Source: Pelagicoccus sp. SDUM812002
GTDB taxonomy: Bacteria; Verrucomicrobiota; Verrucomicrobiia; Opitutales; Opitutaceae
Assembly (NCBI RefSeq): GCF_031127835.1
Contig: NZ_JARXHX010000001.1
Coordinates: forward strand, 620,001 to 684,000
Reading direction: 5' to 3'
DNA: 64,000 nt
Shown: in pieces, positions 54,783-64,000 of the stretch
Position numbering within the stretch: position 1 is the first letter of the stretch
Layout: each line of letters opens with the position of its first letter
Position numbers and translations under genes: made by a program
Notes under the pieces: model-generated
Database searches by the model: none
What the model saw: the letters and a program-made list of their open reading frames with translations, nothing else
Told to the model about the DNA's origin: nothing

Positions 54783-54865
54783 GCAGGTGAGCCAGCCTTC
54801 ACGCCGACCCCAAATCCAAACAAGCGTTTTTTTGTTTTTGAGCTAGCGTAGCAACGCCCACAAAA

Positions 54866-54896
54866 GAGCCTTTTCTCAGGCAGGTGGAAAAGGCTC
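54866..54896. repeat. Perfect hairpin upstream of the DUF5916 gene
   Basis: GAGCCTTTTC (54866-54875) and GAAAAGGCTC (54887-54896) form a 10-bp stem with an 11-base loop. On the minus strand a TTTTG follows, so it could be a terminator for antisense transcripts. On the plus strand it would fold in the 5' leader. Confidence 0.5.
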
Positions 54897-54967
54897 AGCT
54901 CGATATCAAGCGCAACGGTGCAGTGGCGCGAAAGTCGCTAATCCGGAAAACTTACTACACCGAAAAG

Positions 54968-57150
54968 ATGTCTATCTATAATCCGACGCGCCAGTCGGCC
55001 CGTTCAACTTGTCCGCTCCGGAGACTGGCACTCGGGTTTTCGTTCGCATTCTGCTGCAACACAGTAATTTCCCAACAGGCTGCGACTTGGAAGAGTTCTC
55101 GAACCTATACGGCCCCAAAGATCGACGGAATTCTCGACGAACCGATTTGGCTAAACCAAGCGGCGATTACAGAGTTTCGCCAAGTGGAGCCAACCCTTGG
55201 GGAAGAGCCAAGCCAAGGCACTGCGTTCTACCTCGCCTACGATTCGAACCGTCTCTACTTCGCGATGGTTGCTAACGACAGCGATCCCGAAGCGATCGTC
55301 GCCACCCAATTGAAACGGGATGCGGACCTCAGCGGCGACGACAACGTCGTGCTCGTAATCGATCCCTTTCTCGACAAGCGCAACGGATACTACTTTTCCT
55401 TCAACGCTCTCGGAGCCCGACAAGACGCATTGATACGAGGTGGCGTTACTCTCAATACCGATTGGGATGGGATCTGGGATGTAGTAACCAAACGTTCGGA
55501 TACCGGCTGGATCACTGAAGGCTCTATTCCGATTTCAACGATTTCATTCGATTCCCAAGCCCCCGCTTGGGGACTGAACATCGAACGCGTCATCGCAAGG
55601 ACGGGTGAGCGTATCCGCTGGAATGGGACACAAAGGCAATACCTCGTGAACAATCTAGCTAACACGGGGCGTTTAATCGGATTGAGCGATCTTCGACGAG
55701 CCTCGGGTATCGAGCTTCGCCCCTTTACCACCGTAACCTACGCGAACGATCGTACCAACGGGGCGGAGACAACCCGCTTCGATCCTGGATTCGACCTCTT
55801 CTACAAGCTCACGGAATCGACCACAGCCGTCCTCACCATAAATACCGACTTCGCAGATGCAGAGGTCGACGATCGCGTGGTCAACCTCACTCGATTTCCC
55901 GTCAATTTTCCCGAAAAGCGTGCCTTTTTCCTGCAGGACGCAGGCGTGTTCTCCTACAGCTTGATCAATAATAATCCGCTACCCTACTACTCTCGAAGGA
56001 TCGGTTTGGGTCCGCGGGGCGAGGTCGTCGACATCAACGCTGGAGCCCGCATCTCAGGACGAGAGGGCCCTATTAACTTTGGCATACTCGGCGTATCCAC
56101 CGACGCATCGGGCGACATTGAAGCCAAGGAACTCGGTGTAGCGAGAGTGCAATGGACGCTCACCGACGAAACCAATATCGGCACCATAGCCACCTACGGC
56201 GATCCTCGCACCAACGGCGACGCCTGGCTTGTAGGATTCGATCTTAACCACACCACAGGCCAGTTCCTCGGGAGAAACGCCAACCTGCTCGACAGCTCCC
56301 TATATTTCCAGCGCACCGGGGCCACCAGTCTCGACGGAGACAGTGACGCATACGACTGGGGCCTTATCTACGATAGCCCGACTTGGGGATTCGTCAGCTA
56401 CCTCGATCGAGTGGGCGAAGACTACTACCCTGCACTCGGGAGCGTACGTCAAACTGGCGTCTATACCGTAACCGGGAAAATTGACTATGAGCTCAACCCT
56501 AAAGCTCTCAAGAGTTTCGTCCCAAACCTGTCCTATGTTCGTAGATACAATATGATCTATAACGATCGCGAGCAAGAAACCGTCGGCGCGGAATTCACCG
56601 CCGAAACCCAGCGGGGGACACTTTGCTTGTCCGCTACCGCCTGGAACGCGAACGATTGCCGCAGCCTTTCGTCGTCGGAAAAGGCCTGTTTGTTAAACCA
56701 GGTGACTTTACGGGGAACCGCTTTCAGACCGAGCTCGCTTTTTCAAAATCTCGTCCACTATCCGCCACTGTTGGATACACCCAAATCCCGTACTACGGGG
56801 GGACGCAAGATACTTACAACAGCGAGATCACCTGGCGCCCCTCCCCCGTCTTCAACCTTGATACCGGTTACGAATACACCGCCGTGAAATTGCCCTACGC
56901 TGAGTTCCCAGTTCGGCTGATCAAGCTAGCGGCCACCGTGCAATTTTCCAAAGAACTCGTATGGTCCGCCCTCAGTCAATACGACAACATCAGCGCTAGC
57001 ATCGGTTTCAACACGCGCCTGCGCTGGACCTACGACCCGGGTAGCGACATATACCTCGTCTTTAATCAAGGTATCGATACCGACAACGACCGATGGGAAT
57101 ACACCCGCTCAGAACTTAGCGCTAAAGTGGGCGGAACCTTTCGCTTCTGA
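54968..57150 (+). pseudogene. DUF5916-type outer-membrane protein with a CBM9-like domain, one-base frameshift
   Basis: From the ATG at 54968 a signal peptide (RLALGFSFAFCCNTVIS) leads into a CBM9-like domain (about 40-225; PKIDGILDEPIWLNQA, YLAYDSNRLYFAM, WDGIWDVVTKRSDTGW). A predicted beta barrel follows (FPEKRAFFLQDAGVF, YYSRRIGLGPRGEVVDINAG). At the G run 56613-56617 (…CAGCGGGGGACACTT…) the frame shifts. Adding one G restores LLVRYRLERERLPQPFVVG and continues to a C-terminal KVGGTFRF, ending in an aromatic as barrels do. The intact length would be 727 residues. The family is often found near polysaccharide loci. The lesion could be a sequencing error or phase variation. Confidence 0.8.
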
Positions 57151-57218
57151 GACACCGGTCATTCTCAGCTCAGAAATGGGGAACCGTGCAGCGATTCGCT
57201 CGTTTCGACTGGTCCTTA

Positions 57219-58250
57219 CTAGCTCCGCCTCAAATCCCAGATCGCCCGGCATTTTTTGGCCAAACGCCCAAAGGCTTCGGGCGTGATTGCTTGTTTGGGA
57301 TCGTCACCCAAGCCTCCCATCGGATCGATATTTGATTCGATGCACAATCCGTCGGCTCCGTAAGCGACCGCCGCCATGCTGCACGCCTCGACGTAGGTTG
57401 ACTTTCCGACCGAGTGAGATGGATCGACCACCACCGGAGCCCAAGTCTTTTCCTTGAGCAATGGTGTGATGCTTTCGTCTGGATGATTGCGGTACCCTTC
57501 CAACCCAGGCAAAGTTCCTCGCGGGCATAGGATCACATTGGGGTTCCCGAAATTCACGATGTACTCCGCGGCGGAAATGAATTCGTTCACCGGCCCAAGG
57601 TGCCGGCCCCGTTTGAGCAATACGACCGTATCGCGGCCGGAAATTTTCTTTCCGATTTGACGCAGCAGCGAATAGTTCAGAGCGTTTCGCGTACCCACTT
57701 GCAGCATGTGCACTCCCGCATCCAGAGCGATATCGAGATGCTGCTCTTCCATAACTTCCGCATTCACCGGCAACCCTGTCCGCCGCGAGGCTTCCATCAA
57801 GATGTCGAGCGCCTTCACATCGCCTTGGTACGAATAAGGATTAGTGCGCGGCTTCCAAACACCACCTCGCAGAGCTTGTACGCCCACATCCTTCAAGGCA
57901 TCTGCCGTTTCGAAAAACTTATTCGGTTCGTTCGGATCAACCGTACAGTGCCCCCCGATCAGCAAGAGCTCTTTGCCCAACTCGACACCACCGAACAAAA
58001 CACGATGGTGCTTCAACTCCGAGCGAATATCCAAGAGCTTATGTGGGGACTGGATAGTATCCACTCGGTCCACATACTCCAAGCCTTCGAGACGGTTGAT
58101 CATCAGTTCATGCCGCTCGTCTCCAACGATTGCATACACGTTTTGACCCGCTCCTTCGATAACCTGGATGGAGCAGGCGAAATCCTCTACAATGGAGTGG
58201 ATTTCCTTAACTTGGGCGTCAGTGAGCTTAGGAGACTTCGGGATAATCAT
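57219..58250 (-). CDS. aroF: 3-deoxy-7-phosphoheptulonate (DAHP) synthase, AroF Ibeta type
   Basis: First step of the shikimate pathway: phosphoenolpyruvate plus erythrose-4-phosphate. The 343-residue protein has an N-terminal ferredoxin-like regulatory domain (about 1-70, AGQNVYAIVGDERHELMI) and the KDO8P/DAHP-type TIM barrel: LRGGVWKPRTNPYSYQG, HMLQVGTRNALNYSLLR, LLKRGRHLGPVNEFISAAEY and VVDPSHSVGKSTYVE. This is the Thermotoga-like Ibeta class, where the N-domain mediates Tyr feedback. It stands alone between two convergent or codirectional genes. Confidence 0.94.
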   Translation of the reverse strand: MIIPKSPKLTDAQVKEIHSIVEDFACSIQVIEGAGQNVYAIVGDERHELMINRLEGLEYVDRVDTIQSPHKLLDIRSELKHHRVLFGGVELGKELLLIGGHCTVDPNEPNKFFETADALKDVGVQALRGGVWKPRTNPYSYQGDVKALDILMEASRRTGLPVNAEVMEEQHLDIALDAGVHMLQVGTRNALNYSLLRQIGKKISGRDTVVLLKRGRHLGPVNEFISAAEYIVNFGNPNVILCPRGTLPGLEGYRNHPDESITPLLKEKTWAPVVVDPSHSVGKSTYVEACSMAAVAYGADGLCIESNIDPMGGLGDDPKQAITPEAFGRLAKKCRAIWDLRRS

Positions 58251-58290
58251 GCTGCAAGCCTAGCCGCCTTCTCGCCGATCTCAAACACTA

Positions 58291-59109
58291 CTATGCCTTT
58301 TCAAAGAGGTAAAACTCGTACCGCTTCACCTCGCTGAAGCGCTTGGCATCGAGCAATGGAAGCTGATCCTCCATTTTCTTGATTTTCTTACGGGCTAGCC
58401 ATTTCACGAAACCAAAAGTCCAGCTGTGCTTTTTGCGGAACCGCTCGGTGAACATGTCCGCAGCCATCAGGATGCGATCTGCGATCAGCTTGCCCATGTC
58501 GAGGGTCTTGGCCGCTTCATGCGTGATGTCGCGCTGTTTCACGATCTTGTAGCCGTTGCCTTCGGCTGCCTTGAGAAAAGCCGCTCGATCATGTCCACTC
58601 TTGGACAAAATCCCGGCCTCATGATCAACTACGAAATAGTCGCACACCATGAGGTGGCCGCCCGGTCTGAGAGCCACGGCGGCGTTCTCAAAAACTCGAT
58701 TCACTGGGATGTACTGGCAAGACTCGCTCATGATTATGCAGTCATATTTGCCCGCTTCCGGCTCGAAGTCCTCGAACTTGAAGTGGTGGAACGGCACTTT
58801 CAGCTTCTCCGCAAAGTAACCCTTCTGGTTCCTGTCGGGAGAAAGTCCCTCCACGTCATAACCACGTTTTTGCAGGTTCACGCACATCTCACCCGTTCCG
58901 CAGCCCACATCCAAAATCTTCGAGCTTCCATCGGGTATGCTATCCAGCAGATAATTCTCGTATCGCGCCTGCGCCTCTTTGAGCGCATCGAACGTCAACT
59001 CATCATCGTCGTTCCAAATTCCGTAGTGAAGACGCTCGAGACCGAGTACGTCGCGATAAAACCTCAAGGCGGTGTCGTTACTCGCCTTATCGGATTGGGG
59101 TTCAGACAT
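58291..59109 (-). CDS. Class I SAM-dependent methyltransferase
   Basis: A 272-residue cytosolic methyltransferase. HYGIWNDDDELTFDALKEAQ at the N-terminus resembles the lead-in of UbiE/sterol/glycine-betaine-type small-molecule methyltransferases. Motif I is ILDVGCGTGEMCVNL (about residue 65), motif II GLSPDRNQKG and motif IV YDCIIMSESCQYI. The ending ERFRKKHSWTFGFVKWLARK suggests a membrane-proximal helix. Substrate unknown. It lies 40 bases upstream of aroF and may share its transcript. Confidence 0.85.
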   Translation of the reverse strand: MSEPQSDKASNDTALRFYRDVLGLERLHYGIWNDDDELTFDALKEAQARYENYLLDSIPDGSSKILDVGCGTGEMCVNLQKRGYDVEGLSPDRNQKGYFAEKLKVPFHHFKFEDFEPEAGKYDCIIMSESCQYIPVNRVFENAAVALRPGGHLMVCDYFVVDHEAGILSKSGHDRAAFLKAAEGNGYKIVKQRDITHEAAKTLDMGKLIADRILMAADMFTERFRKKHSWTFGFVKWLARKKIKKMEDQLPLLDAKRFSEVKRYEFYLFEKA

Positions 59110-59324
59110 AAATGTGGGGATATGTTGTTGAGGAAAAGGAGCAGCCCAGCTGATAAATCACGAGCACGAAAGCAACCTGCTAGCAGATCACATGCCTTGT
59201 AAAGGCTTTTCCCGTAAGGGAATTCTTCGATGCCGCATCCTCCTTATGAAGCTCCTTGCCTGCGACAGACCGGTATCCGCAATTACACCTTTTCGACTAT
59301 AGAGTTACCACGCCCCTTTCCGTG
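59110..59324. other. Gene-free region with a short hairpin
   Basis: Promoter side of the methyltransferase and downstream side of the phytase gene. A small TTCCC-GTAA-GGGAA hairpin lies near 59205. No open frame is credible. Confidence 0.4.
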
Positions 59325-59361
59325 GAAGACAAACAAGCCGTATCCTTCGTCGGGATACGGC
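59325..59361 (-). terminator. Terminator behind the phytase gene
   Basis: GCCGTATCC (minus strand of 59353-59361) pairs with GGATACGGC (59337-59345), followed by TTGTTTGTCTT. It starts 26 bases after the phytase stop. Confidence 0.8.
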
Positions 59362-59386
59362 AACACGAAATTTAACTCGGGACCGC

Positions 59387-60436
59387 TTACTCTTCTACTT
59401 TCAATCCAAGGCCTTGAATCACCTCGCCCAGATCAAAAGCAGAAATAGCTCGGTCGTTATCGCACGCGTAGAAAACACCGTGAGGAAAGCGGGACAACGG
59501 CTTCTGGCTCAACCAAATCCCATCCGTATTGAGAGTTCTCTCGCCCGAAAAACTCCCTCGGTATTCGAGACTTTCACGATCAAAAACATGGAACCAGTTT
59601 TCGACTTTCCCTTGGTCGGTCACTATCCAATACCCTGTGCGATCTGACATTTCGTACAATGCAATACCCTCGACCTGGTACTTGAAAATGCCTTGTCCAA
59701 ATGTCGTGCCAGTGAACTTCCCATCCAAATCGTAAACTTTGACTTGGCGCCCCTTTTTGCTGTCTTCCAATTCCTCAGCGACCAGCAGACGATTGTGGAT
59801 AGGATCACCGTAAATTGATTCGACAACGTATAAGCGACCATCGCCAGAGACCGCCCCAAACGCAGATTCCCACTCTGCATCCGCAGTCGAGCCCGCCGTT
59901 TCCAATAGGTATCGGTTCACCCGGTGGCCCAAGTCCTTGTCAGCCGGAATCTCTCCCTCTGAAGTTTCGTAGTTGTCTGCTACATACACTTCGTACTCCC
60001 CCTGTCCCAGAGGCTTGACGTACAAACCGTACGGCTTGCCCAATTGCTCTTCGCCGAAGCTCGCGATCCCAACCATCGTGGGGAGATACACCACTTGCAC
60101 GCGACGGTTGTCGCGCTCAACCACGAGCATATAGTCATCGACCACCCAAACGCCGTTCGGACGATTAAATTGCCCGAGCTCCGAGCCCAGTCCACCAAGG
60201 CGGCGAATCATAGCCCCATTTTCAGCATCGAAAACATTGACCGAGTGTCCTGCCTTGCTTGTGGCAAAAAGCAAATTCCGCCCGTCCGGAGCATGCCACA
60301 CCGCTGGCGAGTCGATATTCTCACGGGTCTGATCAGTCGTGAAGAAAGTTTCTTTTACCACTATCCTTTTGGTTTCCGACATTCCAATGGAGAGTGAGGA
60401 AAGGCAGAAAAAAAGAGCTAAAAACTGTTTAGTCAT
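59387..60436 (-). CDS. Secreted beta-propeller 3-phytase
   Basis: A 349-residue exported protein with a signal peptide (about 1-20). It matches the BPP phytases that release phosphate from phytate in a Ca-dependent way: TRENIDSPAVWHAPDGRNLL at the start, repeated propeller blades (VNVFDAENGAMIRRLGG, FNRPNGVWVVDDYMLVVERD), VYVADNYETSEGE and VEGIALYEMSDRTGYWIVTD, corresponding to the EG motif of the family. The gene lies 87 bases after a TonB-dependent receptor on the same strand. The pair suggests outer-membrane capture of phytate or its products. Confidence 0.84.
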   Translation of the reverse strand: MTKQFLALFFCLSSLSIGMSETKRIVVKETFFTTDQTRENIDSPAVWHAPDGRNLLFATSKAGHSVNVFDAENGAMIRRLGGLGSELGQFNRPNGVWVVDDYMLVVERDNRRVQVVYLPTMVGIASFGEEQLGKPYGLYVKPLGQGEYEVYVADNYETSEGEIPADKDLGHRVNRYLLETAGSTADAEWESAFGAVSGDGRLYVVESIYGDPIHNRLLVAEELEDSKKGRQVKVYDLDGKFTGTTFGQGIFKYQVEGIALYEMSDRTGYWIVTDQGKVENWFHVFDRESLEYRGSFSGERTLNTDGIWLSQKPLSRFPHGVFYACDNDRAISAFDLGEVIQGLGLKVEE

Positions 60437-60446
60437 AAGAAGAAAA

Positions 60447-60485
60447 ATATAAGGCCGCCGACCGTATCGAGATACGGTCGACGGC
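60447..60485 (-). terminator. Terminator or attenuator between the receptor and phytase genes
   Basis: A 15-bp stem with one mismatch (GCCGCCGACCGTATC 60454-60468, GATACGGTCGACGGC 60471-60485) is followed on the minus strand by a T-rich stretch. It stands between two genes that seem functionally linked, so it may set their ratio. Confidence 0.72.
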
Positions 60486-60523
60486 AGTTTAAGATTTATG
60501 TAAGTAGGAGAGCGACAGCAGGC

Positions 60524-63346
60524 TTAGTAGTGCCAACGGAAACCGATGTTTGAGCTCCATCCATATTCCTCAACTTGTCCGTTACGCGCAGGAGCGCCAT
60601 CTGGGGACTTGAGGAACACACGAAATGGCTCGTCCGTGATGTTCAGAACTTCAGTGTAGAAAGTCCAATGGTCCGACGCGCGATAGCGGAAGGTCAGATC
60701 GATCTGGCTGAAGTCATCTACATAAAGGTCTTCGAAAACATCTCCTCCAATCGCCTCGTCTTCGCGCAGGCGCTCGCTACGCCAGTTCATGGCGACACGG
60801 CTGAAGAACTTCCCCTTCTCGTAAGTGAAGGCAAGGTTTCCGACTGTATCGGACTGTCCTATGAACGGTACATTCTCATCTTCACGGGTCGGATAAGTCG
60901 CCTCACTGTCGAGAAAGGTCACGTTAGCCATGACGCCAAAACCTTTGAACGCGTCGCCGAAAAGAGCGAGTTCCTGCTGGTACGCCAATTCAAGACCCTT
61001 GATATCTCCTTTGCTTCCGTTGCTAAATGTAGTGATTTCCTCGATACTTTCAAAGGCCGGATCAGTGCCTAGGATTTCTCTGAAGATCTCCGGACTATCG
61101 CTCCGCTCGTAGCTTTGCTCGAAGGCAAAGTTTTCGATATCCTTATAAAACACCGCTGCCGAAACGACGCCAAGGGAAGGCAGGTAGTACTCAACGGATG
61201 CGTCCCAATTGGTAGACTCTAGGGTCTCCAGATTCGGATTTCCAATCTCCATTTCGTCAGCGTCATCGTTGATAAATCTACGATAGGCTGTATCACCGAA
61301 ACCAGGACGTGCGAGAGAGTTTGACCAAGATGCGCGGTAGACGAGATTTTCAGTAGCATTGTAGCGGTACTGAAAGCTCGGAAGGAAATTATCGTAGTCC
61401 CTCGTAGCTGAAATTGGCGAACCTGTTTCGGAGTCCTCAAGGTATTCAAACCCGTTGGTTTCGAAGTCCGTTTGCTCGAAGCGAGCGCCAGCGATGAAGC
61501 TGGACTTGCCAAGCGTCCAACCGGCCATGCCGTAAACTGCGAGGATGTCTTCCTCCGATCTCCAGTCGTCTAAAGTGCTGTCTTCAATGACACGCTCTGA
61601 ATCGAAAGAAGTTTCGTTTCCGAAGAAAGCAGCATTTACCTTGGCCGCATCAATGCGTGGAGCCCTCAGAAATGGATAGCTTGTGGTCTCACCGGCCAAG
61701 TTGGCGAAGGAAAATGAATCGGGTCCATCTTCAAATTCGATAAGCTCAATTTCACTGCTCTTTTCCTTCGTTCTCATGCGAACGCCGAACTTGAGGTAGG
61801 CTTGTCTGTCACCAGCAAAGTCGTAGCGAGCGTTGAGCGCCAAATCCAAGGAGTCTTCCTCGCCCGATTCGTTAGCGAGTTCCAACTTGTCAAATTCGTT
61901 GTAGGTAGCCGCTTCCGAAATACTAGGACCTGCAGTTTGATTAATCGTGAAATCGTATGGATTGGTAAAGCTGTAGTTGAAGCTCACATCACCATCACCG
62001 CGCTCAAACCGGGTCGAGGTTTCGTTGGGGCGTGTCTCCTCCCCTTTCGACATACCTGCGAAACCGTCTAGGGTCCAGCTACCCACCAGTTTTTCGAAGC
62101 CAGCGATAACCCCAAAGACTTCCTGGTCCTTTTCGCGTTGGCGGAGGCGACGTGAAACGCCTTCCACGTTTTCAACCGTTCCAGACTCAGCGCTGAGTGC
62201 AGTGATCTCTCCATCTTCCAAAGGTAGAATCGTACGGTAACGATTTTCTGTGTCCGCAAAGTTGTTGTAGTTAGTTCTCAGATACAGCTTGGTTTCGTCA
62301 TTCGGACGAGCTTCGATCGTTGCGGTCACACCTTTGCGTTCGCGCTTGATTTCGTATTCTCGAAACTGAACCTCTTCCGGAAAGTAAAATTCGCCACCGC
62401 TCGGAGAGTCTTCTTCAGACCACGCATCAGCGACTTCGTAGTTGTGTGATCCATACTCACGGCTTTGAAAAGAAGGTGCGACGAGAAAGCCCCAATTGCC
62501 ATCGTCGGAGATCCAGCTGGTCTCGCCATTGAACTTGTGACTCCAGTCCCCGGTGATGTCGGAATAAGTCATTTGCAAACCGACTTGCGAATTGTAGACG
62601 TCGCCGTCGAAGGGACTTTTTGTCTTAATGTTCACCTTGCCAGCGATGCCCTCCGCATCCATATCGGGAGTCGGTACCTTGGTGACTTTTATAGAGGAAA
62701 GCATATCGGAAGAAACTACGTCCAATGCAGTCGCTCGCTCGCCTAGGTCAGCTCCCGCGAACGAAGCTCCGTCCAGTTCAACCGAAGTGAAAGTATAGTT
62801 CAATCCACGCAGCACCACGTAGCGCCCTTCACCTTGGTCACGGTAGAGGGCCACACCAGGTATACGCTGTAGCGATTCTGCCGCATTTTGGTCAGGAAAG
62901 TTCCCGATCTCGTCCGATGCAACTATGTTACTCAGGGAATCTGCCGCCCTTTGGCTATTCAAGGCTCGAGCCGTTCCCACTAAAGCTCCCTGCACTTGGA
63001 ACGCGTCCAACTCGACGACATCACTGGAGAATGCAACATCCGCACGAACAGTCCCGCTAGAGGGCACCTCGACAAACGTTTCGGTTGTTTCGTATCCAAG
63101 ATAGGATACACGGATCGCTCTCTCACCCGCAGGAACGTTCGCAAGAACGAAGTTACCTTGATCGTCCGTGTAGGACTTTACCTCCGAGTTCAGAACTTGG
63201 ACGAGCGCTCCTCCAAGAGCTAAATCGACGACTTCATCCGTCACCCGGCCTACGATCTTCGCGCTCTGCGAGTAGACAACCGATGCACTAAGGCAAAGGA
63301 TAGTGAGGAGGCGACAGGAGCCTCCAATAATTGAACAAGGTTTCAT
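60524..63346 (-). CDS. TonB-dependent receptor with carboxypeptidase-regulatory-like N-domain
   Basis: I use the ATG at 63346 (940 residues), where a signal peptide (LLTILCLSASVVYSQS) begins. After it comes a CarboxypepD_reg-like domain (about 25-110; GRVTDEVVDLALGGALVQVL, IRVSYLGYETTETFVEV). The plug follows (about 130-250; ALNSQRAADSLSNIVASDEI, AAESLQRIPGVALYRDQGEG, RYVVLRGLNY). A 22-strand barrel ends in SSNIGFRWHY, a classic C-terminal aromatic. No TonB-box-bearing STN domain is seen. Its substrate may be phytate-linked, given the phytase downstream, or a carbohydrate as in CarbohydrateReg receptors. Confidence 0.92.
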   Translation of the reverse strand: MKPCSIIGGSCRLLTILCLSASVVYSQSAKIVGRVTDEVVDLALGGALVQVLNSEVKSYTDDQGNFVLANVPAGERAIRVSYLGYETTETFVEVPSSGTVRADVAFSSDVVELDAFQVQGALVGTARALNSQRAADSLSNIVASDEIGNFPDQNAAESLQRIPGVALYRDQGEGRYVVLRGLNYTFTSVELDGASFAGADLGERATALDVVSSDMLSSIKVTKVPTPDMDAEGIAGKVNIKTKSPFDGDVYNSQVGLQMTYSDITGDWSHKFNGETSWISDDGNWGFLVAPSFQSREYGSHNYEVADAWSEEDSPSGGEFYFPEEVQFREYEIKRERKGVTATIEARPNDETKLYLRTNYNNFADTENRYRTILPLEDGEITALSAESGTVENVEGVSRRLRQREKDQEVFGVIAGFEKLVGSWTLDGFAGMSKGEETRPNETSTRFERGDGDVSFNYSFTNPYDFTINQTAGPSISEAATYNEFDKLELANESGEEDSLDLALNARYDFAGDRQAYLKFGVRMRTKEKSSEIELIEFEDGPDSFSFANLAGETTSYPFLRAPRIDAAKVNAAFFGNETSFDSERVIEDSTLDDWRSEEDILAVYGMAGWTLGKSSFIAGARFEQTDFETNGFEYLEDSETGSPISATRDYDNFLPSFQYRYNATENLVYRASWSNSLARPGFGDTAYRRFINDDADEMEIGNPNLETLESTNWDASVEYYLPSLGVVSAAVFYKDIENFAFEQSYERSDSPEIFREILGTDPAFESIEEITTFSNGSKGDIKGLELAYQQELALFGDAFKGFGVMANVTFLDSEATYPTREDENVPFIGQSDTVGNLAFTYEKGKFFSRVAMNWRSERLREDEAIGGDVFEDLYVDDFSQIDLTFRYRASDHWTFYTEVLNITDEPFRVFLKSPDGAPARNGQVEEYGWSSNIGFRWHY

Positions 63347-63382
63347 GGTTATATAAGCTCGTAGTTTGAAATGCTGTGACAC

Positions 63383-63892
63383 TGGTCAGGAGCTGGGAGG
63401 TCGAAAAGCCGCTGTCAACCGAGCGCCATCAAGTGCGCAGTTTCTTAACATTCACGCCTCGCCCGCGTAACAATCCTCACCCATCCGTAACAATGGAGGC
63501 CTAGCTCCGGCCTTATTAACGCGATCTGGCGCACAGTTTCAGAATCGCGCCAAACCTTTGCTCGTTGAGCCGTGTGACCGGATATTTGCTCGAGAGAGCA
63601 ATAAGATTCTCTTAGGCGCTCTTCGCATGGCGGATGAGCGATTTCCGCAAGCGGAACTCCATCCCTCCCAGATGCCGGGAGTCTTTACCCAAACCACCTT
63701 TTCCTACGCCCCCTGCACGCCCCTATTTGGCAACATTTAGCTCTTTTTTTAAGAGGACACCACAGCGATTTAGCCCGATCGTAGCCGATATGAGAAGGTA
63801 CGGCCTCGGCCATTCATGAATGCGTATCCTCGACGAATACTCCGTCAGGGAAACCAAATGATAGAGCTCGAATCCAAACCAACGAACATCCA
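63383..63892. other. Gene-free upstream region of the receptor
   Basis: About 510 bases without a convincing gene. It should hold the receptor's promoter. A TTGCTC-GAGA-GAGCAA hairpin lies near 63586-63601. Short frames here have no family signature or start signal. Confidence 0.4.
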
Positions 63893-64000
63893 ATGATAGT
63901 CGACTTACCAAAACCAGGAGGTTTCGCCTCCCTAACCTCATCCAGCCCCAAACTGGACTCAGTGCCGCTCGGCCGAGTCTTGCGTGGACTCGCCGATCGA
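63893..64000 (+). CDS. Possible N-terminus of a gene cut by the right edge
   Basis: An ATG at 63893 opens a 36-codon frame that is still open at the edge (MIVDLPKPGGFASLTSSSPK, then LDSVPLGRVLRGLADR). A GGAGG-TTTCG-CCTCC hairpin lies inside it at about 63921-63935. No family recognised, no Shine-Dalgarno, so it may be spurious. Confidence 0.25.
   Translation, partial: MIVDLPKPGGFASLTSSSPKLDSVPLGRVLRGLADR

Noticed and set aside
57600-59202. Plus-strand frames of 245 and 258 codons opposite aroF and the methyltransferase
   Set aside because: Both sense genes are full length with family motifs; the antisense products show no domain.
63723-63941. 72-codon minus-strand frame MRLGRRNLLVLVSRLSL
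   Set aside because: No ribosome site, no family features, and no clear operon context.

Overview
This window looks like a chromosomal segment of a Gram-negative marine or soil bacterium of the Verrucomicrobiota, most likely class Opitutae. That assignment is an inference from the style of the proteins: a eukaryote-like glutamine synthetase II, a TonB receptor with an STN-less plug, a DUF5916 outer-membrane protein, two RbsABC-type sugar importers with AraC regulators, and weak Shine-Dalgarno signals throughout. No 16S rRNA gene is present to test it. No phage, insertion sequence, CRISPR array or plasmid module was found.

Layout. 1-7000 (mostly minus strand): end of an SRPBCC protein, an ExbB/ExbD pair, leuCD with a clear terminator, an AraC regulator, and a manC-ruvX-truA operon. 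7100-10150: a MoeB/ThiF-rhodanese fusion, a small lysine-rich DNA-binding protein and a WYL regulator. 10240-13070 is a gene graveyard holding a decayed chemotaxis operon (PAS-rich receptor, CheB, CheR, tandem CheW), all on the minus strand and all carrying stops, frameshifts or deletions. 13250-15400: a GNAT protein, tRNA-Cys, a SleB-like hydrolase and an AraC regulator. This regulator is divergent from a sugar-use operon at 15603-21987: aldo/keto reductase, zinc dehydrogenase, a complete RbsB/A/C-type importer and a FucU/RbsD mutarotase.

22000-25300 carries a heme oxygenase and a hybrid bacteriophytochrome kinase, which together make and use biliverdin. 25660-37655 is a plus-strand run of housekeeping genes: ParA, RNase III, Mfd, a SurA-like foldase, RadC, tRNA-Tyr, QueA, a TPR protein, AccA and IlvB. 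Directly behind tRNA-Tyr lies an odd chain of short hairpins bounded by an imperfect copy of the tRNA 3' end. 37700-40560: glutaredoxin, a PP2C phosphatase and a small kinase-like protein on the minus strand, then glutamine synthetase II behind a possible sigma-54 promoter.

40580-42834 is a secreted beta-propeller-like pseudogene. 43000-47000 holds small hypothetical proteins, a thioesterase, an HDOD protein and a GNAT. 47000-53700 holds a nucleoside deoxyribosyltransferase, a NupC nucleoside transporter and a second importer resembling the YtfQRT-YjfF galactofuranose system. Next to that importer, 54034-54782 is the wreck of a GH51-type arabinofuranosidase, followed by a DUF5916 outer-membrane gene broken by one base in a G run. 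The window closes with a DAHP synthase, a methyltransferase, and a beta-propeller phytase paired with a TonB-dependent receptor. At least six loci are disrupted, so the genome appears to be actively losing chemotaxis and some polysaccharide functions.
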